Shown here: positions 17,720 to 26,650 of the stretch, piece by piece
How positions within the stretch are numbered: position 1 is the first letter of the stretch
Layout: every line of letters begins with the position of its first letter
NCBI GenBank assembly: GCA_944350385.1
Contig: CALVOV010000008.1
Coordinates: 1 to 53,006, forward strand
Direction: 5' to 3'
Source of the DNA: an uncultured Bacilli bacterium
GTDB taxonomy: Bacteria > Bacillota_I > Bacilli_A > RF39 > UBA660
DNA: 53,006 nucleotides
Translations under genes and position numbers: made by a program
Notes under the pieces: generated by a model
Databases searched by the model: none
The model's input: the letters and a program-made list of their open reading frames with translations, nothing else
What the model was told of the DNA's origin: nothing

Positions 17720-18526
17720 TCATTTTTTTGCTCTTACTTTTTTTAAAATATTTTGCGGTACTAAGCCAACAATTAATGGCTTAAATACATATATTATTGC
17801 TTTGGGATATAATTTTAACAATCTAAATCCATTTGCTCTAACAAGAAATTCACAAATTCTATATTTATACTTTCTTTTGTTATAACAGGTTTGATCTTCT
17901 CGATAAAAGTATAAGCTTTCTTGTATTGTATACATTTTTATTCCTTTTGAATACATTCTCATGAACATATCGTAATCTTCATTTCTATTTGTATACCATT
18001 TTTCTTTATATCCATTGACAATATCATAGCACTTTTTATAGGTTAATATACTTGCATGTATGATTGGGCTTGTAAACAAGAAGTCTTTTTTTTCTACTTC
18101 TTCTTTTACCTTTCTTTCACCCCAAATTCCATTTTGATCAAAATTATATGTGTTTGTACCGACTAAACTATATTCTTTATTTTTTTGTAAAAATTTAAGT
18201 TGCTTTTCTAGTCTATCTTCTGTACAATAATCGTCTCCATCCATTCTAGCTATATATTCACCATTAGCCAATTTCAAACATTTATTTAATGTTTTTGTTA
18301 GTCCAATATTTTCTTTATTTCTTTTTAAAACAACTCTCTTATCACCTTTAGTAAGTTCCTGTGCCCACCTGTATGTGTCATTTGTTGAACCATCATCGAT
18401 AATTATAAATTCTATATTTTTATACGTTTGATTCAAAATTGAACTAATAGACTTTGATAGAATTTTTTTGCTTGGTATATTGTAAATTCCCATAATTACT
18501 GATATTAATTTTTTATCATATTTCAT
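17720..18526 (-). CDS. Glycosyltransferase family 2
   Basis: A 268-aa GT-A enzyme with ISVIMGIYN, DDGST (near residue 43) and ARMDGDDYC (metal site near residue 96). The C-terminus is basic, with a hydrophobic stretch that may associate with the membrane. It differs clearly from the GT2 at 14.8-15.8 kb, so each probably makes a different linkage. Confidence 0.87.
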   Translation of the reverse strand: MKYDKKLISVIMGIYNIPSKKILSKSISSILNQTYKNIEFIIIDDGSTNDTYRWAQELTKGDKRVVLKRNKENIGLTKTLNKCLKLANGEYIARMDGDDYCTEDRLEKQLKFLQKNKEYSLVGTNTYNFDQNGIWGERKVKEEVEKKDFLFTSPIIHASILTYKKCYDIVNGYKEKWYTNRNEDYDMFMRMYSKGIKMYTIQESLYFYREDQTCYNKRKYKYRICEFLVRANGFRLLKLYPKAIIYVFKPLIVGLVPQNILKKVRAKK

Positions 18527-18566
18527 AATATTTTTGTCCTTTCTAAAAAATATTGATTTTAAATTA

Positions 18567-19106
18567 TCATCTTGTCTTATATGATATCACTTCATTTTTT
18601 TTCTTGGATAGTAAAAGCATATTTGATGAAATATCTTTTGAAATGATAGAACCGGCAGCAATAACAACGTTATCACCAATTTTAACCCCTTTTAAAATTA
18701 TACAATTAGCGCCTATCCATACATTATTACCTATTGTTATTTTTTTAGTTATAAAGTTATTAATATTATTTTTATAATCATGGTCGTGATCAAAAAACAT
18801 AACATTTTGACCACAAATCACATTATTTCCTATTTCTATTTTTTCTTGACAATTTATTGAACAACCATCATTAAAAAAACAATTATCACCAATTTTAACT
18901 AATCCTTTATCATATATTCTTATTGAAACATTATTTCTACTTCTAAATGATTTACCAATTCTTAATTTTGATCCTTTTTTTATTGCTATTTTTAAAGAAG
19001 AGTTTATTTTAGGAATAGTCTTATAAAATATTCTTTTTGGATAGATAATTTTATATAAAATTATCTTAAAAATTCCAAAAGTCAAACTTAAATATTCAAA
19101 TAACAT
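18567..19106 (-). CDS. Hexapeptide-repeat acyltransferase
   Basis: A 179-aa protein with a left-handed beta-helix of hexapeptide repeats over about residues 50-170 (for example [26 protein letters not shown]) and catalytic His candidates in DHDHDY near residue 112. It resembles LacA/NodL/WcaF O-acetyltransferases. It probably acetylates a sugar of the repeat unit. The SD is GGGGTGAT. Confidence 0.87.
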   Translation of the reverse strand: MLFEYLSLTFGIFKIILYKIIYPKRIFYKTIPKINSSLKIAIKKGSKLRIGKSFRSRNNVSIRIYDKGLVKIGDNCFFNDGCSINCQEKIEIGNNVICGQNVMFFDHDHDYKNNINNFITKKITIGNNVWIGANCIILKGVKIGDNVVIAAGSIISKDISSNMLLLSKKKNEVISYKTR

Positions 19107-19111
19107 TTAAA

Positions 19112-20230
19112 TCACCCCATTAAATTAAAATATTTATCTTCTAGCTTACTAGCTTCTACTTTGATGTTAAAGTTATTTTGTGTTATTTCTTTTTCTGTAT
19201 CGGCTCTTGTATAACTATTCAATTGTTTTGATATTTCTTTTGACCAATATTGTGGTGTATTAGTTAATGAAATAAATTGTGTTGTTTCTAATACTTTTGT
19301 TTCTTTTGTCATGTCCATTGAGAAAAAACATAATAGTCCTGCAGCTTGGGCTTCTACTCCTACTACTGGAAGTCCTTCATAAAGAGATGGTAGAAGGAAT
19401 ACATCCATTGCTTGATATAATTCATTAGCATCTTTTCTTTGACCTAGAAATTTTACATTTTTTTCTAGTCCTAAATCTTTTACTTTATTTTCTATTTCTT
19501 CTTTTAATGGTCCTTCTCCAGCTAGTAAAAGAATTGTATTTTTATTTTGTTTGTGTACTTCGTTAAAAATATCAATCAAAAATTCATGATTCTTTTGTTT
19601 TACAAATCTACCAATATGTCCTATTACTAAATCTTTGTCTTTAATATTTAATTCTTTTCTTTTTTCTTTTCTTATTTTCTCATTGTATTTAAATTTATCT
19701 ACATCGATGGCATTATTTAATAAATAAACTTTTCCTTGATCATAAGTTTTATTTCCAAATAACCAACGTCCTGCTAGTTCACTACAACAGAAATAATCAG
19801 TTGCGAATACTTTACTGAATGGTCTTAATATATTTTTTAATAGTGTTTTTTTCCATTCTTTTTTATTAGATGTTGAATGGCTATGAGCAATCCTAACTGG
19901 TACTTTTGCACTCTTTGCAGCCCATAGTGAGAAAACACTTAAGGCATTAATATGGGAATGAACTATTTTATAGTTCCCTTCTGTTAATGCTTTTTTTAAT
20001 TCTTTATGATATTTAAATACTTTTTGGTATGGTGGAATTAATATTACTTTTCCACCTAATTTTTTTATTTCATCATATGGAATATTAGTAGAATCTGAAT
20101 CACAAATAAAATCAAATTGAATTTTATTTCTATCTATATGGCGATAGTAATTCATAACTACTGCTTCTACTCCACCACCTACCCATTTACCTATAATCTG
20201 GGCAACTCTTAATGGCTCTTTACTTCTCAT
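19112..20230 (-). CDS. Glycosyltransferase family 4 (EpsF-like)
   Basis: A 372-aa GT-B fold enzyme. Near the N-terminus it has GKWVGGGVEAVVMNYYRH, HSHS near residue 100, and the C-terminal donor site LPSLYEGLPVVGVEAQAAG with the EX7E pair. It resembles EpsF/CapM-type transferases. It is the first gene of the polysaccharide operon, behind GGGGAG and the promoter at 20271-20302. The stop is TGA. Confidence 0.9.
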   Translation of the reverse strand: MRSKEPLRVAQIIGKWVGGGVEAVVMNYYRHIDRNKIQFDFICDSDSTNIPYDEIKKLGGKVILIPPYQKVFKYHKELKKALTEGNYKIVHSHINALSVFSLWAAKSAKVPVRIAHSHSTSNKKEWKKTLLKNILRPFSKVFATDYFCCSELAGRWLFGNKTYDQGKVYLLNNAIDVDKFKYNEKIRKEKRKELNIKDKDLVIGHIGRFVKQKNHEFLIDIFNEVHKQNKNTILLLAGEGPLKEEIENKVKDLGLEKNVKFLGQRKDANELYQAMDVFLLPSLYEGLPVVGVEAQAAGLLCFFSMDMTKETKVLETTQFISLTNTPQYWSKEISKQLNSYTRADTEKEITQNNFNIKVEASKLEDKYFNLMG

Positions 20231-20270
20231 AACTACTCCCCTTAATGCTTTTTATAACGTATTCCTTCAA

Positions 20271-20302
20271 AATCACTTTTGTATTATATCATAAAAGTGA
20301 TT
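20271..20302 (-). promoter_or_regulatory. Polysaccharide operon promoter inside an inverted repeat
   Basis: The extended -10 TGATATAAT on the minus strand (hexamer 20283-20288) lies in the 12-base spacer of a perfect 10-bp inverted repeat, AATCACTTTT (20271-20280) and AAAAGTGATT (20293-20302). No T run follows, so I read it as a promoter with a possible operator rather than a terminator. Confidence 0.5.
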
Positions 20303-20330
20303 ATTTTACCAGCTTTTTCTTACTATTTAA

Positions 20331-20366
20331 TAAAAAATAAGCAATCACTTTATTGATTGCTTATTT
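20331..20366 (-). terminator. Terminator of the MBL-hydrolase operon
   Basis: A perfect 13-bp stem (20335-20347 with 20354-20366). The MBL stop codon is in the loop and T residues follow on the minus strand. Confidence 0.85.
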
Positions 20367-21228
20367 TCCAGTACATTTTATTATCTTTAAATTCATAAAT
20401 TATTTTATTTTCATCATATAGATATGATAAATATGATCTTATAGTACTACCTACTAATACATACTGATTAGTATTCATTACTAAGTTATATTCATCAAAT
20501 ATATTTTTTAATATTTCTTCAAATGTTTTTTCACTCTGACAGATATTTATTATTTTATTTATTATTTCATATATTTTATTTTTATTTATTTTTATTAATT
20601 CATCTATATTATCAGTTATCTCACAATGAGATGGAATATATAATTTACATTTTATAGTACTTAAATAATCTAGAGTATTTAGATATTCTTTTATATTATA
20701 TATATAAAATAAATTATATTTATTTATTGTTTCTATACTTGATAATGAATCTCCTAAAAAACATACATCGTCACTTGTTTTTATACCTATCATATCTAAT
20801 GAATGACCTTTTATATTTATATATTCTAATCCTTCTGGTAAATTATTTTCTATTGAAATAGTATTTGATTCTTTAGCAAACAAAAACTTATTTTTTAAAT
20901 CTTTAAATGGATATCCTCCATATAGAATAGTTGATTCTAAGATAGGATATTCTATAAAACAATTTTCTATATTACTACTTAATATTTTACAATTTGTTCT
21001 ATCTTGAATTACTTTATTTCCTCCTATATGATCTGCATGAGAATGAGTATTTATAATTCCTTTTATTTGCCAATTATTTTCTTCTATTATTTTTAAAATT
21101 TTTTTGCCTGCATCTTTATCATTACCACTATCTATTATATAAACATTATTATCATCTATTTTATATATTCCTATATTAGTTGGATTCTTTATATAATAAG
21201 TTTTTTCTCCTACTTTTATTAATTCCAT
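20350..21228 (-). CDS. MBL-fold metallo-hydrolase
   Basis: A 292-aa metallo-beta-lactamase-fold protein with the metal motif THSHADHIGG (His62, His64, Asp66, His67), a second GHS site near residue 135 and a SHCE site near residue 210. It may be a glyoxalase-II-like or thioester hydrolase; the substrate is unknown. I start at the ATG at 21228 (MELIK), because GGAGAAT is at SD distance and the longer frame's ATG is inside it. It is the last gene of the operon after two small membrane proteins. Confidence 0.85.
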   Translation of the reverse strand: MELIKVGEKTYYIKNPTNIGIYKIDDNNVYIIDSGNDKDAGKKILKIIEENNWQIKGIINTHSHADHIGGNKVIQDRTNCKILSSNIENCFIEYPILESTILYGGYPFKDLKNKFLFAKESNTISIENNLPEGLEYINIKGHSLDMIGIKTSDDVCFLGDSLSSIETINKYNLFYIYNIKEYLNTLDYLSTIKCKLYIPSHCEITDNIDELIKINKNKIYEIINKIINICQSEKTFEEILKNIFDEYNLVMNTNQYVLVGSTIRSYLSYLYDENKIIYEFKDNKMYWKISNQ

Positions 21229-21229
21229 A

Positions 21230-21844
21230 TTATTCTCCATTCTTTTTTATTAGATTATCTAAGTAATAAGTTCCTCCTATAAAGATAATCATAATATATA
21301 TAGTATCATAAATGGTAGTTTCTTTTCCTATACCATGATTTCTATATCTATGATGCATATAATTATTATCTGTAATATTTAATTTACTTAAGGATATTAT
21401 TCCTAATACTAAAAATATTAAGTATATTACTTTAATTATTGGTTTATTAAGATATTTTATATTTAGATGTAATCCTATATGAATAGATATAAGTATTAGA
21501 GAAATCCAAGCAAATATTTTATGAATATTAGGATCTAAAATACTTATATTCTTAAATAGATATTTTGATATTAAGATACCAGTTACTATATTTAAACTTA
21601 TAAATATAAATAAGATAATATCTAAAATAAATAATACTTTAGTTCTTGTTTTTATTTTATTATTAAAAAAGTTTTTAATTATTACTTTAATAAATTTAAT
21701 ATTTAATATTTTATGAGTTATAAATAATATTAATATTATGATACCTATTATTTCATGTAATTTTAATCCAGTATTACCTACTTTCATTAAAAGTATCATA
21801 AGTATTGTCATTATTATATCTATTATTATTTTTTCTTTTTTCAT
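21230..21844 (-). CDS. DUF4405-like membrane protein (cytochrome-b-like)
   Basis: A 204-aa protein with five or six transmembrane helices and His residues at the ends of helices (LHEIIG, THKILN, NIHKIFAW, SIHIGLHLN), the pattern of DUF4405/cytochrome b561-like proteins that can bind heme b. A His-rich loop near residue 160 (HHRYRNHG) follows. The start is the ATG at 21844, within TAATATG after the previous gene; the SD is weak, so coupling is likely. Its role is unknown, possibly electron transfer. Confidence 0.6.
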   Translation of the reverse strand: MKKEKIIIDIIMTILMILLMKVGNTGLKLHEIIGIIILILFITHKILNIKFIKVIIKNFFNNKIKTRTKVLFILDIILFIFISLNIVTGILISKYLFKNISILDPNIHKIFAWISLILISIHIGLHLNIKYLNKPIIKVIYLIFLVLGIISLSKLNITDNNYMHHRYRNHGIGKETTIYDTIYIMIIFIGGTYYLDNLIKKNGE

Positions 21845-21845
21845 A

Positions 21846-22184
21846 TTACTTTTCAAATACTTTTTTACTCCAATTATTTTTTTGACATTTAGGACATTTT
21901 AAATATCTTGTTGTTCCTATATGCATTGCTAATAATGCTTTTAAGTAGGTAGTTTTAAATTTATGATGACATTTACTGCATTCATAGTAACCTATTTCTA
22001 CTTCTATTTTTAAAGCTATTAAACAAGATATTATAAATAGAATTAATGAACTAGCTATTATTATTCCAAGTATTACTCCTTGTTTTAATAAAAGTGTTGC
22101 TAGTATATCAACTCCTAATAGAAATAAAATCATAATCATTATTAAAATAAATACATAATATAATAATTCTTTTTCTTTAGTCAT
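21846..22184 (-). CDS. Small membrane protein with C-terminal zinc ribbon
   Basis: A 112-aa protein. Two transmembrane helices (about residues 8-28 and 34-55) are followed by a cytoplasmic CSKCHHKF...CPKC pattern typical of a zinc ribbon. I do not recognise a named family. It lies in the operon with the DUF4405-like and MBL genes. AGGAG, inside the end of the GNAT gene, precedes the ATG. Confidence 0.7.
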   Translation of the reverse strand: MTKEKELLYYVFILIMIMILFLLGVDILATLLLKQGVILGIIIASSLILFIISCLIALKIEVEIGYYECSKCHHKFKTTYLKALLAMHIGTTRYLKCPKCQKNNWSKKVFEK

Positions 22185-22185
22185 A

Positions 22186-22599
22186 TTACTTCTCCTGATA
22201 AATCATTCCTGGTCCTAGATTAGCTTCTTCTCTTGTAATAAATCCAAATTTCTCATAAAATTTTTCTTTATTTTTTGATGCTCCTAGATATATTCTAGCT
22301 CCATTGTTAATTTTTTTATATTCTTTTATTTTATCTACTAGTTTATTCATAATAATAGTACCTACTTTTTTTCCTTGATAATCTTTTCTAACCATAATAT
22401 CATGAATATAAAAGAATATTGCTCCATCTCCAATAATTCTTCCATAACCAATTATTTGATTATCTTCATATACTGATACTGAATACAAAGTATTTTTTAA
22501 AGCAATGCTAGCTACTTCTTTATCATAACTACCCCACTCAACGTTATCATATAAAAAATTAAATTCACAAACATTATTTATATTTTCTTTTACTATCAT
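22186..22599 (-). CDS. GNAT family N-acetyltransferase
   Basis: A 137-aa GNAT-fold protein. Motif A appears as MVRKDYQGKKVGTIIMNKL (acetyl-CoA pyrophosphate loop), with a C-terminal FYEKFGF typical of the family. The substrate is unknown. I start at the ATG at 22599, because AGGTGAT is at SD distance and the longer frame begins with the GTG inside it. Confidence 0.85.
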   Translation of the reverse strand: MIVKENINNVCEFNFLYDNVEWGSYDKEVASIALKNTLYSVSVYEDNQIIGYGRIIGDGAIFFYIHDIMVRKDYQGKKVGTIIMNKLVDKIKEYKKINNGARIYLGASKNKEKFYEKFGFITREEANLGPGMIYQEK

Positions 22600-22640
22600 A
22601 ATTATCACCTATATTTAGTATAACATAATAAATATATATA

Positions 22641-23141
22641 TTATTTATATTTATTTATTAATTTATTTAGATCTTTTCTATTTAATATTTTATATGATTT
22701 ACAGTTAGTTTGAATAATTTTTAACTTATTATTTTTATTTTTTATATCTTTATTAGCCCATTTAAACATATCAAATAAACTTCTTATGGTAGGTTTATAA
22801 TTATATGTTTCTTTTTTTAATATTTGTTTTAACCATCTTATTATTATTCTTTTATATATTACTATAGAATTTAAATTTATAAAGTATACCATATCTGATT
22901 CTTTTAAGCCCTTTTTAAATTTATTTCTACCTACATCTTCTATTATCCAATTTTTTTCTCTTATTATTTTATTAAAAATTTTATCTATTTCTTCATTACT
23001 TCTTTTTATATGATTTTCATCATCCCAAACTACTTTATCTAACTCATAATGTTTTATTTTTGTTTTTTTAGCTATTGTTTTAGCTAATGTTGTTTTACCA
23101 CTACCTACTGGTCCTATTATATAGATTCTTTTATATTTCAT
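22641..23141 (-). CDS. P-loop nucleotide kinase-like protein (FlaR type)
   Basis: A 166-aa P-loop protein with Walker A GPVGSGKTT (residues 10-18) and ELDKVVWDD, as in proteins annotated as DNA topology modulation protein FlaR or adenylate-kinase-like. The biochemical function of this family is unclear. It is Lys-rich and cytoplasmic, followed 12 bases later by nothing larger than its own stop region before mntP's end. Confidence 0.75.
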   Translation of the reverse strand: MKYKRIYIIGPVGSGKTTLAKTIAKKTKIKHYELDKVVWDDENHIKRSNEEIDKIFNKIIREKNWIIEDVGRNKFKKGLKESDMVYFINLNSIVIYKRIIIRWLKQILKKETYNYKPTIRSLFDMFKWANKDIKNKNNKLKIIQTNCKSYKILNRKDLNKLINKYK

Positions 23142-23153
23142 ATTTTTCCCTTT

Positions 23154-23705
23154 TTATATTAAATGTTCTAATAATATTTTTATTCCTATAACTATTAAGA
23201 TTATTCCTCCTAATAATTCTGCTTTACTTTCGTATTTACTACCAAATTTATTTCCTATTATTACTCCTATTAGAGATAATATAAAAGTAATTATACCTAT
23301 TACTAGTACTGATAATATTATATTTACTTTTAGAAAAGCAAATGTTATACCTACAGCCAATGCATCAATACTTGTTGCAACTGCTAATGGTAACATTGTT
23401 TCAAAGTCTACTTCTTCATTGTGTTCTTCATTAGGAGTTCTTGATTCTTTTATCATATTACTACCTATTATTGTTAATAGAATGAATCCTATCCAATGAT
23501 CTATTTTTACAATAATATCTTCAAAAGCTGTTCCTAATTTAAAGCCTATATAAGGCATCAATCCTTGAAATATTCCAAAATATAAAGCGATAATTACTAC
23601 TTTTTTAAAACTTAGTTTTTTTATAGATAATCCTTTACATACAGATACTGCAAAAGCATCCATTGCTAAACTAATTCCTATAAATAACATTTCTAAAAAA
23701 CTCAT
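23154..23705 (-). CDS. mntP: Manganese efflux pump MntP
   Basis: A 183-aa protein with six transmembrane helices. It has the family repeats SLAMDAFAVSVCKG (near residue 12) and VATSIDALAVGITFAF (near residue 110), whose Asp residues line the transport path. It exports Mn2+. No yybP-ykoY riboswitch fits in the 39 bases upstream, which hold only a terminator and SD GGAGG, so regulation is probably by read-through from lepB. Confidence 0.92.
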   Translation of the reverse strand: MSFLEMLFIGISLAMDAFAVSVCKGLSIKKLSFKKVVIIALYFGIFQGLMPYIGFKLGTAFEDIIVKIDHWIGFILLTIIGSNMIKESRTPNEEHNEEVDFETMLPLAVATSIDALAVGITFAFLKVNIILSVLVIGIITFILSLIGVIIGNKFGSKYESKAELLGGIILIVIGIKILLEHLI

Positions 23706-23712
23706 TGTACCT

Positions 23713-23744
23713 CCAAAAAAAACTTATTTGTATAACAAACAAGT
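23713..23744 (-). terminator. Terminator between lepB and mntP
   Basis: A 9-bp stem with one G-U pair (23722-23730 with 23736-23744) and eight T on the minus strand, running straight into the SD of mntP. Partial read-through could set the mntP level. Confidence 0.7.
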
Positions 23745-24239
23745 CTATTCTACTATACCAAATCTATTAAATGGAAAAATAATTAATTCTGCTTTTCCAA
23801 TAATTTCATCTCTAGGAATTGATCCTATAATACGACTATCTGAAGAATTTGTTCTATTATCTCCTAATACAAAGTAATGTCCCTCTGGTACTTTTACTTT
23901 AAAGTCATTAGTTTGTTTATGAGCAAACTTTTCTTCTAATTCTTTACCATTTATATATAGGGTATTATCTTTATATTCTACTACATCTCCTGGTAGACCA
24001 ATTATTCTTTTTATTAAATATTGATTTCTTTTGACAACTACTATATCAAATCTTTTTATATCATTAAATTTATATGATATTTCATCTAATATCATTATAT
24101 CTTTATCATATAATGTATCATTCATAGAATCTCCATTTACTTTTATTGGACTAGCAATATATGCTTTAAATAACCATATTGCTATGAGCATAATAACAAT
24201 ACTAATTGTTTCTTTTATATAATTTTTTGTTTTTTCCAT
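23745..24239 (-). CDS. lepB: Signal peptidase I (P-type)
   Basis: A 164-aa type I signal peptidase. It has one N-terminal transmembrane helix (about 10-28), catalytic Ser38 in GDSMNDTL, catalytic Lys77 in YLIKRIIGLPGD, and a C-terminal box D LGDNRTNSSDSR. All catalytic parts are intact, in contrast to the SipW-like protein at 35 kb. It cleaves ordinary Sec signal peptides outside the membrane. SD AGGTGAT. Confidence 0.95.
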   Translation of the reverse strand: MEKTKNYIKETISIVIMLIAIWLFKAYIASPIKVNGDSMNDTLYDKDIMILDEISYKFNDIKRFDIVVVKRNQYLIKRIIGLPGDVVEYKDNTLYINGKELEEKFAHKQTNDFKVKVPEGHYFVLGDNRTNSSDSRIIGSIPRDEIIGKAELIIFPFNRFGIVE

Positions 24240-24255
24240 ATTATCACCTATATTA

Positions 24256-24261
24256 ATTATA
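24256..24261 (-). promoter_or_regulatory. -10 element of lepB
   Basis: Extended -10 TGCTATAAT on the minus strand, directly after the rplS terminator. Confidence 0.5.
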
Positions 24262-24262
24262 G

Positions 24263-24289
24263 CAAAAAAATAAGGCCTTAGCCTTATTA
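24263..24289 (-). terminator. Terminator of rplS
   Basis: An 8-bp GC-containing stem (24269-24276 with 24281-24288) with loop CTTA and seven T on the minus strand. The stop codon is in the stem. Confidence 0.9.
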
Positions 24290-24631
24290 TTTTTGTCCTC
24301 TTTCTTTAATACGGTATCCACCAACCATACCTTTAAGGAAGTTAAGTTTAGCACGTCTAACTTTACCTCTACGAATAACTGTAATACCAGCAACTTTTGG
24401 TGAATGGATTGGGAATGTTCTTTCTACTCCAACTCCACTTGACATTTTACGTACTGTAAATGTTTCTGAAACACTTCCACCACGACGAGCAACTACAGTT
24501 CCTTCAAAAGCTTGAATACGTTCTCTTTTTCCTTCAATAATCTTAACATCTACACGTACAGTATCACCTACACGAAATTCAGGAATGTTAGGATTAATTT
24601 GTTTTTCATTAATCTTGTCAATAATATTCAT
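24287..24631 (-). CDS. rplS: Ribosomal protein bL19
   Basis: A 114-aa bL19 with the conserved [28 protein letters not shown] and [21 protein letters not shown] blocks, full length. It is a protein of the large subunit near the 30S interface. In Bacillus it directly follows trmD; here two extra genes intervene and rplS has its own promoter and leader. Confidence 0.98.
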   Translation of the reverse strand: MNIIDKINEKQINPNIPEFRVGDTVRVDVKIIEGKRERIQAFEGTVVARRGGSVSETFTVRKMSSGVGVERTFPIHSPKVAGITVIRRGKVRRAKLNFLKGMVGGYRIKERGQK

Positions 24632-24634
24632 AAT

Positions 24635-24710
24635 AAATCTCCTCTCTATATATATTTTCCAATGATCTTACTCAAGAATTATAACGAACAGCGGATCATC
24701 GCACTTAACG
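24635..24710 (-). ncRNA. Possible L19 mRNA leader
   Basis: About 80 bases between the promoter and the start of rplS. GATGATC and GATCATT can pair and enclose a GC-richer core, unlike the surrounding AT-rich spacers. Autoregulatory L19 leaders are known in Bacilli. I could not match the consensus base by base. Confidence 0.4.
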
Positions 24711-24716
24711 AATATG

Positions 24717-24745
24717 ATTATAGCATAGGAGTTATTAAAAATCAA
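24717..24745 (-). promoter_or_regulatory. rplS promoter
   Basis: -35 TTGATT (24740-24745), 17-bp spacer, extended -10 TGCTATAAT (hexamer 24717-24722) on the minus strand. Confidence 0.85.
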
Positions 24746-24754
24746 CATTTTATT

Positions 24755-24784
24755 TAATAAAAAATGAGGGCTATTCTCCCTCAT
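24755..24784 (-). terminator. Terminator of the DUF5305-like gene
   Basis: Stem ATGAGGG/CCCTCAT (24764-24770 with 24778-24784) with a 7-base loop holding the stop codon, then T residues on the minus strand. Confidence 0.85.
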
Positions 24785-26129
24785 CTTTCATTGTATAAAC
24801 AAATATAGTATTATTATCTTCTACATAGAATTTTGATTTACTATTGTTTATTTTTTCATATACTATTGGTTTTTCTAAAGTATTTCTAGCATCTAATAGT
24901 TCATCAAAACTTTCTACTTTAACTACTTGTGTACCTTCTGGAATATTATAAGTACTTGTAGCGTTAACAATAAATTCATCATATTCTCTTAAGATGTGTT
25001 TTAGTGTTTTGTTATATTTATTATCTAGATTTTTAACCATATAAATAAAGTTTGCTAGATAAGTAAATAATAAGATATCCATTAATAGACAAATAATTGC
25101 AATAAATATATAGAATGGATCTATTTCTTTTTTATTATTATTAGATACTACTAATTGATTTTGATTATCTAAGTTATTAGAAGTTATCATAAATTTATCT
25201 TCTGTTAATGGAATAGTAATTGAAGATAATTTTCTCTCTTCTTCTCCTTCTACTAATACTAATGATATTTCTAAATCTGCTTTACTATTAAGATTTTCTT
25301 CTTTAATATATTGAGAAGCAAAATCACGATATTTATTAAAATTTATATCTAAATCAGTAGAAAAGTTAATGACTTTTCCTTCTACTTTTATTGGTGTTGA
25401 ATCAATTATTTTACTTACTTCATTATAATTAATAGCATCTTGATTTTGTTTATCATATATTCTTATTGTACTATCAACATAGTATTTAGCATCAAGTAAA
25501 ATATTTTTGCTATAAACTGCTTCATAATTAAAAATGGCATGAATCTTAGAAACATCATTAACATTATATTCTAAATCTTTAGATTGACAATTTTTTCTAT
25601 CAACACTATCTTCTTCACTACATACATAGTAATCATCTGATGTATATTCAGAATAAGTAGTTGATCCACCTAATTGATAATCTATAGCTTTAAAAACAAA
25701 TAGAATACATAACACTAAGAATATTAAAATCATTACAACTAAAGTACTGATACGTGATAAGTAATTATAATGTCTTCTTTTTATTTTTTTAGGTTCACTA
25801 CTTTCTTTAGACATATCACTATAAATCTTATCCATCTCTTCTTTAGTTGGTAATTCAAAAGAAATAGTTTTTTCTATATTGTATTTATCTATTAAACGTT
25901 GTTTATCTACTTTTTTACCACTTTCTTTTTTATTAATAGATACATGTTTTTCTTCTTTTACTTCTTCTTTTTTAGGAACAGAAACTTTTTTCTTAGTTAC
26001 TTTTTTAACTGGTTCTTTTACCATTCCTGTTTTCTTAGCTTTCCATTTTGGTTCATGATTATTTTTATTCTTATTTCTATTTGCAGATTTTTTTTCTTTT
26101 ACTTTTTTTTCTTTTGTAGTATCTTCCAT
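24771..26129 (-). CDS. DUF5305-like two-pass membrane protein
   Basis: A 452-aa protein. It has a very Lys/Glu-rich cytoplasmic head (1-120), a transmembrane helix (125-147), an extracytoplasmic beta-rich domain (150-335), a second helix (338-360) and a cytoplasmic tail. The tail pattern (VVKVESFDELLDARNTLEKPIVYE, FYVEDNNTIFVY) is what I recall for DUF5305. That family occurs beside SipW-type signal peptidases and TasA/camelysin-like proteins in Firmicutes and haloarchaea. Its own promoter (26161-26188) and terminator make it monocistronic inside the trmD-rplS region. A link to the 35-50 kb cluster is inference. Confidence 0.6.
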   Translation of the reverse strand: MEDTTKEKKVKEKKSANRNKNKNNHEPKWKAKKTGMVKEPVKKVTKKKVSVPKKEEVKEEKHVSINKKESGKKVDKQRLIDKYNIEKTISFELPTKEEMDKIYSDMSKESSEPKKIKRRHYNYLSRISTLVVMILIFLVLCILFVFKAIDYQLGGSTTYSEYTSDDYYVCSEEDSVDRKNCQSKDLEYNVNDVSKIHAIFNYEAVYSKNILLDAKYYVDSTIRIYDKQNQDAINYNEVSKIIDSTPIKVEGKVINFSTDLDINFNKYRDFASQYIKEENLNSKADLEISLVLVEGEEERKLSSITIPLTEDKFMITSNNLDNQNQLVVSNNNKKEIDPFYIFIAIICLLMDILLFTYLANFIYMVKNLDNKYNKTLKHILREYDEFIVNATSTYNIPEGTQVVKVESFDELLDARNTLEKPIVYEKINNSKSKFYVEDNNTIFVYTMKDEGE

Positions 26130-26160
26130 ACTAACTCACCACCCAATTTATTCTAATTAA

Positions 26161-26188
26161 AGTATACCATAAATTTAGAAATTAACAA
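26161..26188 (-). promoter_or_regulatory. Promoter of the DUF5305-like gene
   Basis: -35 TTGTTA (26183-26188), 16-bp spacer, extended -10 TGGTATACT (hexamer 26161-26166) on the minus strand. Confidence 0.65.
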
Positions 26189-26194
26189 CATTTT

Positions 26195-26638
26195 TTATCT
26201 AGACTTGCCATTTGCTAATTCATTAATTTGCATATTCATTTCTATTAGACGTTTTTCTGCTTCTTTTTTTAGTGCTACTAATTCTTTAGACATTTTTTCT
26301 AATTCTTTTTGTTTTAAAAAATTACGATATTTATTTTTTATTTCTAAACGAAATCTCTCTATCTGATTTAATGCTTCTCTTAAATCTGAACCAGAATCGT
26401 CATCACTAACAAGTAATTCTGTAAGTATAGCTATTAACTTTTCATAGTTGTGAAACACTTTATTATGAACAAGAACATGAGCAATATCTTTATCTACCAC
26501 TTTTATATTCTTAATTACTTGATTATTAATCTTAAATCCTTTTTTAGATGACATAATAAATCCATCTAAATTAATTAATTCATAACCATCTACTTTATTT
26601 TTTTTAAATTTTTTCTTTATTTGACTTACAGAGTACAT
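26195..26638 (-). CDS. Hypothetical coiled-coil protein downstream of trmD
   Basis: A 147-aa soluble protein that I do not recognise. The N-terminal half (1-75) is mixed; the C-terminal 65 residues form a strongly charged helix or coiled coil (LREALNQIERFRLEIKNKYR onward). It occupies the place after trmD but does not resemble Bacillus YlqD. I start at the ATG at 26638 with AAAGGA eight bases upstream; earlier ATGs overlap the SD. It is co-transcribed with rimM-trmD. Confidence 0.75.
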   Translation of the reverse strand: MYSVSQIKKKFKKNKVDGYELINLDGFIMSSKKGFKINNQVIKNIKVVDKDIAHVLVHNKVFHNYEKLIAILTELLVSDDDSGSDLREALNQIERFRLEIKNKYRNFLKQKELEKMSKELVALKKEAEKRLIEMNMQINELANGKSR

Positions 26639-26650
26639 AAACATCATCCT

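Noticed and set aside
23706..23744. yybP-ykoY Mn2+ riboswitch upstream of mntP
   Set aside because: Only 39 bases separate lepB and mntP; they hold a terminator and an SD, too short for the riboswitch.
25899..26156. Plus-strand 85-aa Phe-rich reading frame
   Set aside because: It is the antisense of the Lys-rich head of the DUF5305-like gene and has no SD; the composition is a mirror effect.
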